Part shown: piece by piece, positions 24,172 to 32,137 of the stretch
Position numbering within the stretch: position 1 is the stretch's first letter
How the letters are laid out: each line of letters opens with the position of its first letter
NCBI RefSeq assembly: GCF_005930475.1
Contig: NZ_SJEW01000024.1
Location: 1-64,000 of the forward strand
Length of the DNA stretch: 64,000 nucleotides
Source of the DNA: Modestobacter altitudinis
GTDB taxonomy: Bacteria; Actinomycetota; Actinomycetes; Mycobacteriales; Geodermatophilaceae
Direction of reading: 5' to 3'
The notes under the pieces: generated by a model
Seen by the model: the letters and a program-made list of their open reading frames with translations, nothing else
What the model was told of the DNA's origin: nothing
Database searches by the model: none
Translations under genes and position numbers: made by a program

Positions 24172-25898
24172 CCTCCACCGAGAACACCCCCACCGACACC
24201 AGCACGCCCGCCGCTCCGGAGCTGGAGCGCGCCGAGACCGGCGCTCCGGCCCCCGAGGAGCTCGAGCAGCAGGTCGAGGAGCTGGGCGGCGCGCCCGTCG
24301 CCCCCGACAGCCCGCTGTTCAGCGACTTCGACGTGCACCCCGACGTCATCGCTGCGCTGGCCGAGGTCGGGATCACCCGCACCTTCGCCATCCAGGAGCT
24401 GACCCTCCCGCTCGCGCTGGCCGGCCACGACCTCATCGGCCAGGCCCGGACCGGCACCGGCAAGACCCTCGGCTTCGGCGTCCCGATGCTGCAGCGCGTC
24501 GTCCCGCCGGCCGAGGGTGGTGACGGCGTCCCGCAGGCGCTGGTCGTCGTCCCGACCCGTGAGCTGTGCGTGCAGGTCTCCCGCGACCTGGCCGCGGCCG
24601 GCGCCAAGCGCAGCATCCGCGTGCAGGCCATCTACGGCGGCCGCGCGTTCGAGCCGCAGGTCTCCTCGCTGCAGGCAGGTGTCGAGATCGTCGTCGGCAC
24701 CCCCGGCCGGCTGCTCGACCTGGCCCAGCAGGGCCACCTGATCCTGGGCAAGGTCAAGGTCCTCGTCCTCGACGAGGCCGACGAGATGCTCGACCTGGGC
24801 TTCCTGCCCGACATCGAGCGGATCCTGGCGATGGTCCCGGACAAGCGGCAGACGATGCTGTTCTCCGCGACCATGCCCGGCCCGATCGTCACGCTGTCGC
24901 GGTCGTTCATGACCCAGCCCACGCACATCCGGGCGCACGGCAACGACGAGGGCTCGACGGTCCCGCTGACCACCCAGTTCATCTACCGGGCGCACAACCT
25001 GGACAAGCCCGAGTTGCTGTCCCGGGTGCTGCAGTCCCGCGACCGCGGCCTGGTGATGGTCTTCTGCCGCACCAAGCGCACCGCGCAGAAGGTCGCCGAC
25101 GACCTGGTCGAGCGCGGGTTCGCCGCGGCCGCCGTGCACGGTGACCTCGGCCAGGGCGCCCGCGAGCAGGCGCTGCGCGCGTTCCGGGCCGGCAAGGTCG
25201 ACGTCCTGGTCGCCACCGACGTCGCCGCCCGGGGCATCGACGTCACCGGCGTCAGCCACGTCGTGAACTACCAGTGCCCCGAGGACGAGAAGACCTACGT
25301 GCACCGGATCGGCCGCACCGGCCGGGCCGGCAGCACCGGCGTCGCGGTCACCCTGGTCGACTGGGACGACATCCCCCGCTGGCAGCTGATCAACAAGGCG
25401 CTGGACCTGGACTTCGCCGACCCGCCGGAGACGTACTCGACCTCGCCGTGGGTCTACACCGACCTCGACGTCCCGACGACGGCGACCGGACGGCTCCCCC
25501 GCTCCCAGCGCACGCGCGAGGGCCTGGGTGCCGAGACCCTCGAGGACCTCGGCGAGACCGGCAAGCGGCAGCGCACCGGCGGCGGGCACTCCGGCGGGCA
25601 CTCCGGCGGGCACTCCGGCGGTGGCCACTCCGGCCCCGGCCGGGACGCCGCCCGCGCCGAGGAGGAGCCGCCCTCGGCCGGCCCGCGCAAGAGCCGGCCG
25701 CGGCAGCGCACCCGGGGCAGCGGCGCCGCCGCCGAAGGTGCCGCCGCGGCGCTCGGCAGCGACGCCCCGGCGGGCGACACCCCCGCTCCGGCGGGTGCCG
25801 GCGGCGAGCCCGGTGAGGACGGCAGCGGCCGGCCGCGTCGCCGGCGCCGCCGCGGCGGTCGGGGCGGCAACGGCGGCGGGTCCGAGTCCGCCGCGTAA
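24168..25898 (+). CDS. rhlE: DEAD-box RNA helicase RhlE
   Basis: A 576-residue DEAD-box helicase that unwinds RNA duplexes. Motifs: ITRTFAIQELTLPLALAG (Q motif), ARTGTGKT (I), PTREL (Ia), GTPGR (Ib), LDEADEML (II), SAT (III), ATDVAARGID (V), HRIGRTGRAG (VI). The C-terminus (from about residue 470) is a disordered tail of His-Ser-Gly-Gly repeats, Gly and Arg, likely for RNA binding. The N-terminal 55 residues are acidic (TSTENTPTDTS..). GTG 24333 is the first canonical start but cuts into the conserved core approach; CTG 24168 is preceded by GAGGCGAGAGAA and gives the Thr-Ser-Thr-Glu N-terminus, so it is preferred. Long leader upstream; Rv3211 is the mycobacterial match. Confidence 0.92.
   Translation: MTSTENTPTDTSTPAAPELERAETGAPAPEELEQQVEELGGAPVAPDSPLFSDFDVHPDVIAALAEVGITRTFAIQELTLPLALAGHDLIGQARTGTGKTLGFGVPMLQRVVPPAEGGDGVPQALVVVPTRELCVQVSRDLAAAGAKRSIRVQAIYGGRAFEPQVSSLQAGVEIVVGTPGRLLDLAQQGHLILGKVKVLVLDEADEMLDLGFLPDIERILAMVPDKRQTMLFSATMPGPIVTLSRSFMTQPTHIRAHGNDEGSTVPLTTQFIYRAHNLDKPELLSRVLQSRDRGLVMVFCRTKRTAQKVADDLVERGFAAAAVHGDLGQGAREQALRAFRAGKVDVLVATDVAARGIDVTGVSHVVNYQCPEDEKTYVHRIGRTGRAGSTGVAVTLVDWDDIPRWQLINKALDLDFADPPETYSTSPWVYTDLDVPTTATGRLPRSQRTREGLGAETLEDLGETGKRQRTGGGHSGGHSGGHSGGGHSGPGRDAARAEEEPPSAGPRKSRPRQRTRGSGAAAEGAAAALGSDAPAGDTPAPAGAGGEPGEDGSGRPRRRRRRGGRGGNGGGSESAA
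25581..25631 (+). repeat. 12-base tandem repeat inside rhlE
   Basis: GGCGGGCACTCC occurs three times in a row, then once with three extra bases (GGCGGTGGCCACTCC). It encodes the GGHS units of the RhlE tail. Repeat number may vary between strains. Confidence 0.85.
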
Positions 25899-25921
25899 CC
25901 CGGCCATGTGAACCTCTCCGC

Positions 25922-27073
25922 ATGCTGACGGTGCGACGCCCGCCCCTGCGGGTCTGGGTCTGGACGGCGGTCACCCTCGTGGTGGCCGCCGTCGCCGTGT
26001 TGCTGTGGCGCACCTCCGACGCCGCGGCCACCTCGAGCACCACGGCGAGCGCGGTGGCCGTCCCGGACGAGGCGCCGGCGGCGACGGTTGTGCAGGCGTG
26101 GTCGTCGGCCACCGGACCGGCGCCGCGACGGGTGGTCGAGGGCGGTCGGGTGCTGCTCACCGACCAGCACGGGCTGGCCATGGTCGACGCCGCCTCGGGC
26201 GCCGAGGCCTGGCACTACCGCCGCAGCAACGCGCAGCTCTGCGACGCCACCGCGGTGGGCGGTGTGGTCATCGCCGTCTTCCGCACCACCGGCCGGTGCA
26301 ACGAGGCGGTGGCGTTCACCGCCGCCACCGGGGTGCGCGACTGGACCCGCAACGTGCGGTACCGCACCGACGTCGACCTGACCAGCACCGACCAGGTCCT
26401 GCTGGCCAGCAGCCCGACCGGCCTCGTCACCCTCGACCCGACCGGCAACAACACCCGCTGGCGCTACGCACCGCCCACCGGCTGCCGGCTGGTGGGTGCG
26501 GACGTCGGGAGCACCGGCGTGGTCGTGCTGCAGCGCTGCGCGGGCGCGGACACCCTGCAGGTGTCCCTCTTCGATGCCTTCGGCGGCAACGCCGTCTGGA
26601 GCCGGGACATCGCCACCGACGGCGACACCGCCCGCCTGGCCGGGGTCGACCGGCTGGTCGACGTCGTCGTCGGCGACCGGGTGCAGGTGCTCTCCCCCAC
26701 CGACGGCTCGCTGCTCACCGAGCTCCCGCTCCCCGCCCTCCCCGCCGGGCAGGACCCCGGCAGCGAACCGCTGCAGCAGGCGGGCGTCGGCGACGTCGCA
26801 CTGCTCTGGGCGCGCGGCACGGTCCACGCGCTGGACCAGGCCACCGGCCTGCAGCGCTGGTCCGTCCCCGCGGTCGGGCTGCCCTCGGCCAACGAGGCCG
26901 GCGAGACCGTCACCGTGCCCGAGGACGGTGCCTTCGTGCAGCGCTCGCTGGCCGACGGGGTCGAGGTCGGCCGGTCCCGCACCGACGACCCCGTCCCCGT
27001 CGGTGGCCGGACCTCCGTCGTCGGCCCGGTCTACGTCTACGCGACCGCCGACGAGGTCCTCGGCTACCGCTGA
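25922..27073 (+). CDS. PQQ-like beta-propeller protein, membrane anchored
   Basis: A 383-residue protein with an N-terminal transmembrane helix (VWTAVTLVVAAVAVLLWRT, residues 12-30) and an extracellular seven- or eight-bladed beta-propeller of PQQ-enzyme-like repeats, e.g. GLAMVDAASGAEAWHYRR, TAATGVRDWTR, VLSPTDGSLLTELPL and HALDQATGLQRWSVP. Four cysteines (AQLCDA, GRCNEA, TGCRLV, LQRCAGA) could form disulphides. No catalytic residues of quinoprotein dehydrogenases are evident, so it is more likely a binding or assembly protein. It starts 23 bases after rhlE and corresponds by position to Rv3212. Confidence 0.85.
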   Translation: MLTVRRPPLRVWVWTAVTLVVAAVAVLLWRTSDAAATSSTTASAVAVPDEAPAATVVQAWSSATGPAPRRVVEGGRVLLTDQHGLAMVDAASGAEAWHYRRSNAQLCDATAVGGVVIAVFRTTGRCNEAVAFTAATGVRDWTRNVRYRTDVDLTSTDQVLLASSPTGLVTLDPTGNNTRWRYAPPTGCRLVGADVGSTGVVVLQRCAGADTLQVSLFDAFGGNAVWSRDIATDGDTARLAGVDRLVDVVVGDRVQVLSPTDGSLLTELPLPALPAGQDPGSEPLQQAGVGDVALLWARGTVHALDQATGLQRWSVPAVGLPSANEAGETVTVPEDGAFVQRSLADGVEVGRSRTDDPVPVGGRTSVVGPVYVYATADEVLGYR

Positions 27074-27121
27074 CGGGGAGAATCGGCGGCGCACCACCGA
27101 AGTGCAGGGCACACTCGGGGC

Positions 27122-28078
27122 ATGGTCCTGCCTGGTGGCTCCGAGCACACCGCCCCCGACGACCTCCGCCAGCTCGCGGACCACGACGCCACCCGGGTCA
27201 CCGTCCCCGGCCGCGCCGGCCCGCTGGCAGCCCTGGACACCGGCAGCGCCGCCGGCGGCACGGTGCTGCTGCTCGCCGGCTTCACCGGCAGCAAGGAGGA
27301 CTTCGCCCCGCTGCTGGCGCCGCTCGCCGACGCCGGGTTGCGGGCCGTCGCGGTCGACCAGCGCGGCCAGTACGAGTCGCCCGGTCCCGACGACCCGGCG
27401 GAGTACTCGGTCGCCGAGCTCGCCGCCGACGTCCGCACCGTCGCCCGGCAGCTGCGCGCCGAGTCCCCCGGCCCGCTGCACCTGCTCGGGCACAGCTTCG
27501 GTGGCCTGGTCGCCCGCGCGGCGGTGCTGGCCGAGCCCGAGCTCTTCGCCTCGCTCACGCTGCTGGGCAGCGGTCCGGCCTACCTGACCGGCCCGCGCGC
27601 CGAGCTGCTGGAGCACCTGGCGCCGCTGCTGGACGCCGGCGGGGTGCAGCTGGTCAACGACACCCTCGAGCAGCTGGCGATGACCGACCCGCGCGCCCAG
27701 GCGGTGCCGGCGCCGACGAGTGAGTTCCTGCGCGAGCGCTTCCTGGCCAACAGCGCTGCGGGGCTGCGCGGCATGGCCGATGCGCTGCTCGGCGAGCCCG
27801 ACCGGGTCGCGGAGCTCGCCGCCACCGGGGTGCCGGTGCTGGTCGCCCACGGGATCGCCGACGACGCGTGGAGCCCCGCCGCCCAGGCCGACATGGCCCA
27901 GCGGCTCGGTGCCCGGCACGAGGTCATCCGGCAGGCGGTGCACTCCCCCGCCATCGAGAACCCGGTCCGCACCCTGGAGGTGCTCCTGTCGTTCTGGTCC
28001 GACCCGGGAGCCGGTGCTGCCGCGGCCGACGACCGTTCCGACGAGCAGGCCGACGACCAGGCCGAGGCCGTCCGGTGA
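27122..28078 (+). CDS. Alpha/beta hydrolase
   Basis: A 318-residue alpha/beta hydrolase. LLLAGFTGSKEDFAPLL gives the oxyanion loop, VDQRGQYESPGP is typical of the lipase/esterase branch, LLGHSFGGLVARAAV holds the nucleophile Ser, and the catalytic His is probably in HEVIRQAVHSPAIENP; the acid is in HGIADDAWSP. The C-terminal 20 residues are acidic and disordered. Substrate unknown. The stop overlaps the next start as GTGA, so it is co-translated with the DUF2236 oxygenase-like gene. 48 bases separate it from the propeller gene. Confidence 0.87.
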   Translation: MVLPGGSEHTAPDDLRQLADHDATRVTVPGRAGPLAALDTGSAAGGTVLLLAGFTGSKEDFAPLLAPLADAGLRAVAVDQRGQYESPGPDDPAEYSVAELAADVRTVARQLRAESPGPLHLLGHSFGGLVARAAVLAEPELFASLTLLGSGPAYLTGPRAELLEHLAPLLDAGGVQLVNDTLEQLAMTDPRAQAVPAPTSEFLRERFLANSAAGLRGMADALLGEPDRVAELAATGVPVLVAHGIADDAWSPAAQADMAQRLGARHEVIRQAVHSPAIENPVRTLEVLLSFWSDPGAGAAAADDRSDEQADDQAEAVR

Positions 28079-28947
28079 GGCCGACCCCCTCGATCAAGGA
28101 CTTCACGCCCGAGGAGGACCTGCTCGGCTTCTTCGGCCCGGACAGCGTCACCTGGCGAATCCACAGCGACCCGGCCTTCTCCGTGGGCGGCATCCGCGCG
28201 CTGCTCCTCCAGGCCCTGCACCCGGTCGCCATGGACGGCGTGCACCAGTTCTCCACCGGCTTCACCACCGACCCGTGGGCGCGGCTCACCCGCACCGCGG
28301 AGTACGTCGCCACGCTGACCTACGGCACCCGGGCCGACGCGCTGCGGGTGGTGCGCCGGGTGCGCGGCATGCACCGGGACAAGGCGGCCGTCGAGGGGAC
28401 CACCGGGCGGGCGTACTCCGTCGACGACGCCGACCTGCTGCTGTGGGTGCACAACTGCGAGGTCGACTCGCTGCTGTCCACCGCCCGGCGGGCCGGCGTC
28501 CCGCTCACCGACGCCGAGGCCGACCAGTACGTCGCCGAGCAGGTGGTGGCCGCGGTGCTCATCGGCGCCGAGGAGACCGAGGTGCCGACGACGGTCATCG
28601 AGCTGGCCGCCTACTTCGACGGGATCCGCGCGCACCTCGCGGTGACCCCGGCCGCGCGGGCGGCGTCCCGGTTCGTGCTGCTGCCGCCGATGCCCGGCTG
28701 GGTGCAACTGCTCACCCCGGCCCGCCCAGCCTGGAGCACGCTGGCCTCACTCGGCGCGGCGACGCTGCCGCGGTGGGCCCGCCAGGCCTACGGCCTGCCC
28801 GGCTTCGAGCTCACCGACACGGCGGCGACGGCGGGGCTCAAGGCGTTCCGGCAGGCCGCACTGGCAGTGCCCACCCGGGTGCGCGAGTCCCCCATCGTCC
28901 GGGCCGCGCGCGAGCGCGTGGCTGCAGCCGAGCCGCTCAGCGCCTAG
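28075..28947 (+). CDS. DUF2236 (oxygenase MpaB-type) family protein
   Basis: A 290-residue DUF2236 protein. Family signature: DSVTWRIHSDPAFSVGGIRA, LLQALHPVAMDGVHQFS, FTTDPWARLTRTAEYV and RGMHRDKAAVEG; these His and Arg residues match the MpaB/latex-clearing-protein family that binds haem and oxidises polymers or other substrates. GTG 28075 overlaps the hydrolase stop (GTGA). A longer open frame overlaps the hydrolase gene and was rejected. Co-transcription with a hydrolase suggests a small oxidation-hydrolysis pathway, substrate unknown. It converges on the lysG-like gene with 12 bases between stops. Confidence 0.88.
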   Translation: MRPTPSIKDFTPEEDLLGFFGPDSVTWRIHSDPAFSVGGIRALLLQALHPVAMDGVHQFSTGFTTDPWARLTRTAEYVATLTYGTRADALRVVRRVRGMHRDKAAVEGTTGRAYSVDDADLLLWVHNCEVDSLLSTARRAGVPLTDAEADQYVAEQVVAAVLIGAEETEVPTTVIELAAYFDGIRAHLAVTPAARAASRFVLLPPMPGWVQLLTPARPAWSTLASLGAATLPRWARQAYGLPGFELTDTAATAGLKAFRQAALAVPTRVRESPIVRAARERVAAAEPLSA

Positions 28948-28959
28948 CGAGCGACCTGT

Positions 28960-29835
28960 TCACGCCTGGTCGAGCTCGCGGCGGGCGGCGGCGAGCACGG
29001 CGGCGGCCACCCGGTCCAGGGACGGCGAGCGGAGCCGCCACTGCTGCCAGTACAGGACGACGTCGACCGCGCCGTCCGCGTCGAGCCCGACGAGCTCGGC
29101 CGGTCGGTCCTGCTGCCGCGGGACCATCCCCCAGCCGAGGCCCAGCGCGACGGCGCTGACGTGGTCTGCCGACGCCGGCACGTGGTGCAGCGGTGGTGCC
29201 ACGGGGTCGACGCCGCGCCGGCGCAGGTAGCCGTGCTGCAGGTCGTCCCGGCGGTCGAAGACGACGACCGGCGCCCGCGCCAGCGCCTCGGCGGTGATCC
29301 CGTCCGGGAACCACCGGTCGAGGAAGGCCGGGGAGGCCATCGGCTGGTAGCGCATGCCGCCCAGCCGGGTGACCGAGCAGCCGGGCACGGGCTCGGCCGC
29401 GGCGGTCACCGCTGCCATGACCCGGCCGTCGCGGAGCAGCGCGGCGGTGTGCTCCTGGTCCTCCCGATGCAGGTCGAAGGCGAGCTCGGCGGCCAGGGGT
29501 GCCAGCGCGGGGAGCACCCAGGTGGCCATCGAGTCCGCGTTCACCGCGATGGGCACGGTGACCGGGCGGCCGCCGTCCTCCACCTCGAGATCGCGGGTCG
29601 CGTCGGCGGTCAACATCGCGATCTGCCGGGCCAACCGGAGGACGGGCTGCCCGGACCCGGTCACCTGCACCGGCTTGCTGCGGACCAGCAGCACCCGGCC
29701 GGTGGCGGCCTCCAACGCCTTCAGCCGCTGGCTGATCGCGCTCGGGGTGAGGTGCAACGCGCGCGCGGCACCGTCGAGCGTGCCGGCGGTGACGGCCGCG
29801 TCCAGGGCGCGCAACTGGGCGAGGTCGAGGTCCAT
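28960..29835 (-). CDS. lysG: LysR family regulator, LysG/ArgP type
   Basis: A 291-residue LysR regulator of the LysG/ArgP (IciA) group, which senses basic amino acids and activates a divergent exporter gene. Residues 1-60 hold the winged helix: LAQLRALDAAVTAGTLDGAA, RALHLTPSAISQRLKALE. The effector domain follows, with VNADSMATWVLPALAPL as in ArgP. It faces a LysE/ArgO-type exporter gene at 29913, the classic arrangement. The 77-base gap should contain its binding site and the exporter promoter (TAGCGT at 29900). Confidence 0.9.
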   Translation of the reverse strand: MDLDLAQLRALDAAVTAGTLDGAARALHLTPSAISQRLKALEAATGRVLLVRSKPVQVTGSGQPVLRLARQIAMLTADATRDLEVEDGGRPVTVPIAVNADSMATWVLPALAPLAAELAFDLHREDQEHTAALLRDGRVMAAVTAAAEPVPGCSVTRLGGMRYQPMASPAFLDRWFPDGITAEALARAPVVVFDRRDDLQHGYLRRRGVDPVAPPLHHVPASADHVSAVALGLGWGMVPRQQDRPAELVGLDADGAVDVVLYWQQWRLRSPSLDRVAAAVLAAARRELDQA

Positions 29836-29912
29836 GCCGTCATCAGAGCAGCTTCAGGTACGTCAGGAAAGACAGCTGGAGTGATGACCGATCCCCGCCT
29901 AGCGTCGAGGTC
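29836..29912. promoter_or_regulatory. lysG-lysE divergent control region
   Basis: 77 bases between divergent starts. TAGCGT (29900-29905) lies seven bases before GTG 29913, a leaderless exporter promoter. The stretch CATCAGAGCAGCTTCAGGTA and following is AT-richer than the surroundings and is the likely LysG operator, though no clean T-N11-A palindrome was confirmed. Confidence 0.5.
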
Positions 29913-30539
29913 GTGACCCCCGCACTGCTCGCCGCCGCCGCCGGGCTCGGCCTCGGGTTGTCCCTCATCGTCGCCATCGGCGCGCAGAACGCCTTCGTGC
30001 TCCGCCAGGGACTGCGGCTGGAGCACGTCGCCGCGGTGGTCGCGGTGTGCCTGCTCTCCGACGCCGTCCTCATCGCGGCCGGGACCGCCGGCGCCGGGGC
30101 CCTGGTGACCCGTGCGCCGGACGTGCTGACCGTCGTCTGCCTCGCCGGCGCCGCGTTCCTGCTGGTCTACGGGCTGATGGCCGCCCGCCGGGCACTGCGG
30201 CCGGGCGCACTGGTCACCGAGGCCGCCGGGCGACGAGCCGGGCTGGTGGCGACGGTGACCACCGCCCTGGCGCTGACCTGGCTCAACCCGCACGTGTACC
30301 TGGACACCGTGGTGCTGCTCGGCTCGCTCGCCGGGACCTACGGCGAGCGCCGCTGGTGGTTCGCCGGCGGAGCCGCACTGGGCAGCGCGCTGTGGTTCGC
30401 CGGGCTGGGCTTCGGCGCCCGGCTGCTGCGACCGGTCTTCGCCCGGCCCACCGCCTGGCGGGCGCTCGACGCGGTCATCGCCGTGGTCATGGTCTCCCTG
30501 GCGGCGTCCTTGGCGGTGCGGGGCGTGACCGGCGGCTGA
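29913..30539 (+). CDS. lysE: LysE/ArgO family amino-acid exporter
   Basis: A 208-residue inner-membrane protein of the LysE superfamily with about six transmembrane helices. It begins TPALLAAAAGLGLGLSLIVA, then IGAQNAFVLRQGL, the conserved LysE/ArgO signature; LTWLNPHVYLDTVVLLGSL is the second conserved block with the NPH motif. It should export L-lysine and/or L-arginine when the LysG-type regulator next door senses them. GTG 29913 is leaderless. It is followed by a spacer containing a short leaderless ORF and a hairpin. Confidence 0.92.
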   Translation: MTPALLAAAAGLGLGLSLIVAIGAQNAFVLRQGLRLEHVAAVVAVCLLSDAVLIAAGTAGAGALVTRAPDVLTVVCLAGAAFLLVYGLMAARRALRPGALVTEAAGRRAGLVATVTTALALTWLNPHVYLDTVVLLGSLAGTYGERRWWFAGGAALGSALWFAGLGFGARLLRPVFARPTAWRALDAVIAVVMVSLAASLAVRGVTGG

Positions 30540-30572
30540 CCGGCGGACTGGCGGCGGCGCCCGCCGGGCCGC

Positions 30573-30578
30573 TAGCGT
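30573..30578 (+). promoter_or_regulatory. -10 element of a leaderless promoter before a short ORF
   Basis: TAGCGT lies seven bases before ATG 30586, identical in sequence and spacing to the lysE promoter at 29900. Confidence 0.5.
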
Positions 30579-30585
30579 GCCCGCC

Positions 30586-30642
30586 ATGACTGCCGGGTCG
30601 GCCTCGAGCCGTGAGCGAGTCGGGTACCCGGCCCGCCGGTGA
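30586..30642 (+). CDS. Putative 18-residue leader peptide
   Basis: ATG 30586 to TGA 30640-30642 encodes MTAGSASSRERVGYPARR. The -10 element TAGCGT seven bases upstream makes it the first ORF of the transcript that continues to the VOC gene at 30724. A hairpin (30672-30698) lies between it and that gene, the layout of a leader-peptide attenuator. It has four Arg among 18 residues but no run of one amino acid. Confidence 0.35.
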   Translation: MTAGSASSRERVGYPARR

Positions 30643-30671
30643 CACCGGGGCGGCCCCGTGGGCCGCCGGCT

Positions 30672-30698
30672 CGGGAGAGCGCTGCACGTCCTCTCCCG
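30672..30698 (+). terminator. Hairpin between leader ORF and VOC gene
   Basis: CGGGAGAG (30672-30679) and CTCTCCCG (30691-30698) form an 8-bp stem with an 11-base loop. It is 26 bases before the VOC start and could attenuate transcription or control translation. Upstream, GCCGGGT and ACCCGGC (about 30591 and 30623) could form a second stem within the leader ORF. Confidence 0.45.
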
Positions 30699-30723
30699 CA
30701 CCCACCCCTGGAGTCATCAGCCC

Positions 30724-31131
30724 ATGCCCATCACCCTGCACCACATGATCGTCCCGGTGTCCGACCGGGACACCGCTGTCGCCTGGTTCGTCGACCTGCT
30801 CGAACTGCGCGAGCCGTGGGAGAACGGCTTCTTCTCCTCCGTCCAGCTCGACGACCACCTCGTGCTGAACTTCGCCGCCGCACCCGTCGGGGACCCCCTG
30901 CACCTCGCGTTCCTGGTCGACGACGACCACTTCGACCGGGTCCGGGCCCGCTTCGACGCCGACGGCACGCGGTACACCGCCGACCCGCCCGGTCGCCGGC
31001 CCGGTGAGGTCGGGGCCGTCAACGACGACGGCAGCGGACGACGGCTGTACTTCCGCGGCCCCGACGGCCACCTGCTCGAGGTGCTGACCCAGCGCTACAC
31101 CGACGTCCCCGCGTGGTCGCGGCCGAGCTGA
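30724..31131 (+). CDS. VOC (glyoxalase/bleomycin-resistance) family protein
   Basis: A 135-residue protein of the vicinal-oxygen-chelate fold, two beta-alpha-beta-beta-beta modules. It starts PITLHHMIVPVSDRDTAVAW, with the first metal-ligand His in LHHM; the C-terminal module ends RLYFRGPDGHLLEVLTQRY with the conserved Glu ligand and the GPDGHxLE signature. Such proteins are dioxygenases, isomerases or antibiotic-binding proteins; this one cannot be assigned more closely. ATG 30724 follows TGGAG ten bases upstream; a longer open frame upstream runs through the hairpin and was rejected. Confidence 0.88.
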   Translation: MPITLHHMIVPVSDRDTAVAWFVDLLELREPWENGFFSSVQLDDHLVLNFAAAPVGDPLHLAFLVDDDHFDRVRARFDADGTRYTADPPGRRPGEVGAVNDDGSGRRLYFRGPDGHLLEVLTQRYTDVPAWSRPS

Positions 31132-31218
31132 CGGCTCAGCGGGGCAGGCCGCCGGCGGGGTCGTCCGGGCTGCGAGGCGTGGTGCGCTCCGGGTCGAGCC
31201 GTCCAGGAGCGCGCCGCC

Positions 31219-32070
31219 TCACTCCGGAGGCGCGGGCTCCTCGGCCAGGAAGCTCCAGGTCTCGCGCGCCGGGACGGCGGCCTGCCCGGCGGGGCAGCTG
31301 GGCCGGAAGTCGCACCAGCTGCACTGCTGGCCGGTGACCGGCGGGAAGGCGACGTCGGGGTCCGCCCCCGCGGCGAGCGCCTCGGTCGCCGTCTCGATGT
31401 CGGCGGCGATGTCCTCGGCCCGGCGGACGTGGTTGGCCAGCGACCTCTCGGTGTGCTCGAACACCGCCACCGTGCGGGAGGGCAGGTGGTGCAGCTCGAC
31501 CCGGCTGCACGCCCGGCGGAGCGTGCGGCGCACCCCGAGCACGTAGATGGCCAGCGCCGGTGACCCCCGCGCCTCGTCCTCGGTGGACGGGACCCGGCCG
31601 GTCTTGTAGTCGACGACCACCAGCTCGTCGCCGCGCTGGTCGATCCGGTCGATGCGGCCGGACAGCGCGAGGCGCTCGGTCGTCGCCCCCACGGTGCGCT
31701 CGGTGCCCACCGGCTCATCTGTGGGGTCGAGCTCTCCGACGTAGTCGGTGAGCCAGCCCGCGGCCCGCGACCGCCACCGGTCGGCCTGCTCCTCGTCGCG
31801 GAACCCGGTGCGCGACCACACGCCGTACAGCAGCTGCCGGGCTGCGGCCGGGCTGCGCTTGGCCAGCGGCAGCTCCCACCACGAGCGCAGGGCCGCGTGC
31901 ACCGCCGCGCCGACGGTGTTGTGCGCCCAGGCCGGCCCCTTCGGCGGGGTGGGCCGGGTCAGGTAGGCGAACCGGTAGCGGCGCGGGCAGTCGGCGAAGG
32001 TGGCCAGCTTGCTCGGGGTGGCCGAGAACAGCCGCCGGGGCATGCCCGGCATCTCCAGTTGCGCGCTCAC
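31219..32070 (-). CDS. RecB-like PD-(D/E)XK exonuclease with Fe-S cysteines
   Basis: A 283-residue stand-alone RecB/Cas4-type nuclease. RLFSATPSKLATFADCPRRY starts the domain and has the first Cys; LSGRIDRIDQRGDELVVVDYKTG holds the catalytic Asp, Asp and Lys; PALAIYVLG follows. QQCSWCDFRPSCPAG near the C-terminus supplies the other three cysteines of a 4Fe-4S cluster. Mycobacterial Rv2119 is of this type. GTG 32070 (VSAQLEMPGM) is the best start; the open frame continues into the PHP gene in another phase and was rejected. It lies 67 bases after the PHP gene. Probably acts on DNA ends; partner unknown. Confidence 0.9.
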   Translation of the reverse strand: MSAQLEMPGMPRRLFSATPSKLATFADCPRRYRFAYLTRPTPPKGPAWAHNTVGAAVHAALRSWWELPLAKRSPAAARQLLYGVWSRTGFRDEEQADRWRSRAAGWLTDYVGELDPTDEPVGTERTVGATTERLALSGRIDRIDQRGDELVVVDYKTGRVPSTEDEARGSPALAIYVLGVRRTLRRACSRVELHHLPSRTVAVFEHTERSLANHVRRAEDIAADIETATEALAAGADPDVAFPPVTGQQCSWCDFRPSCPAGQAAVPARETWSFLAEEPAPPE

Positions 32071-32137
32071 CGCCGCCCCCTGTCCACGTGGCCACGCTAG
32101 CTGGGGGCACCGACAGGACCGGAGCCGCGCCGGGCGC

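Noticed and set aside
31132-31218. Possible further copy of the hairpin repeat between the VOC and RecB-like genes
   Set aside because: GCTGCGAGGCGTGGTGCGC resembles the loop core, but no flanking complementary stem or GGACC edge next to either stop was found.
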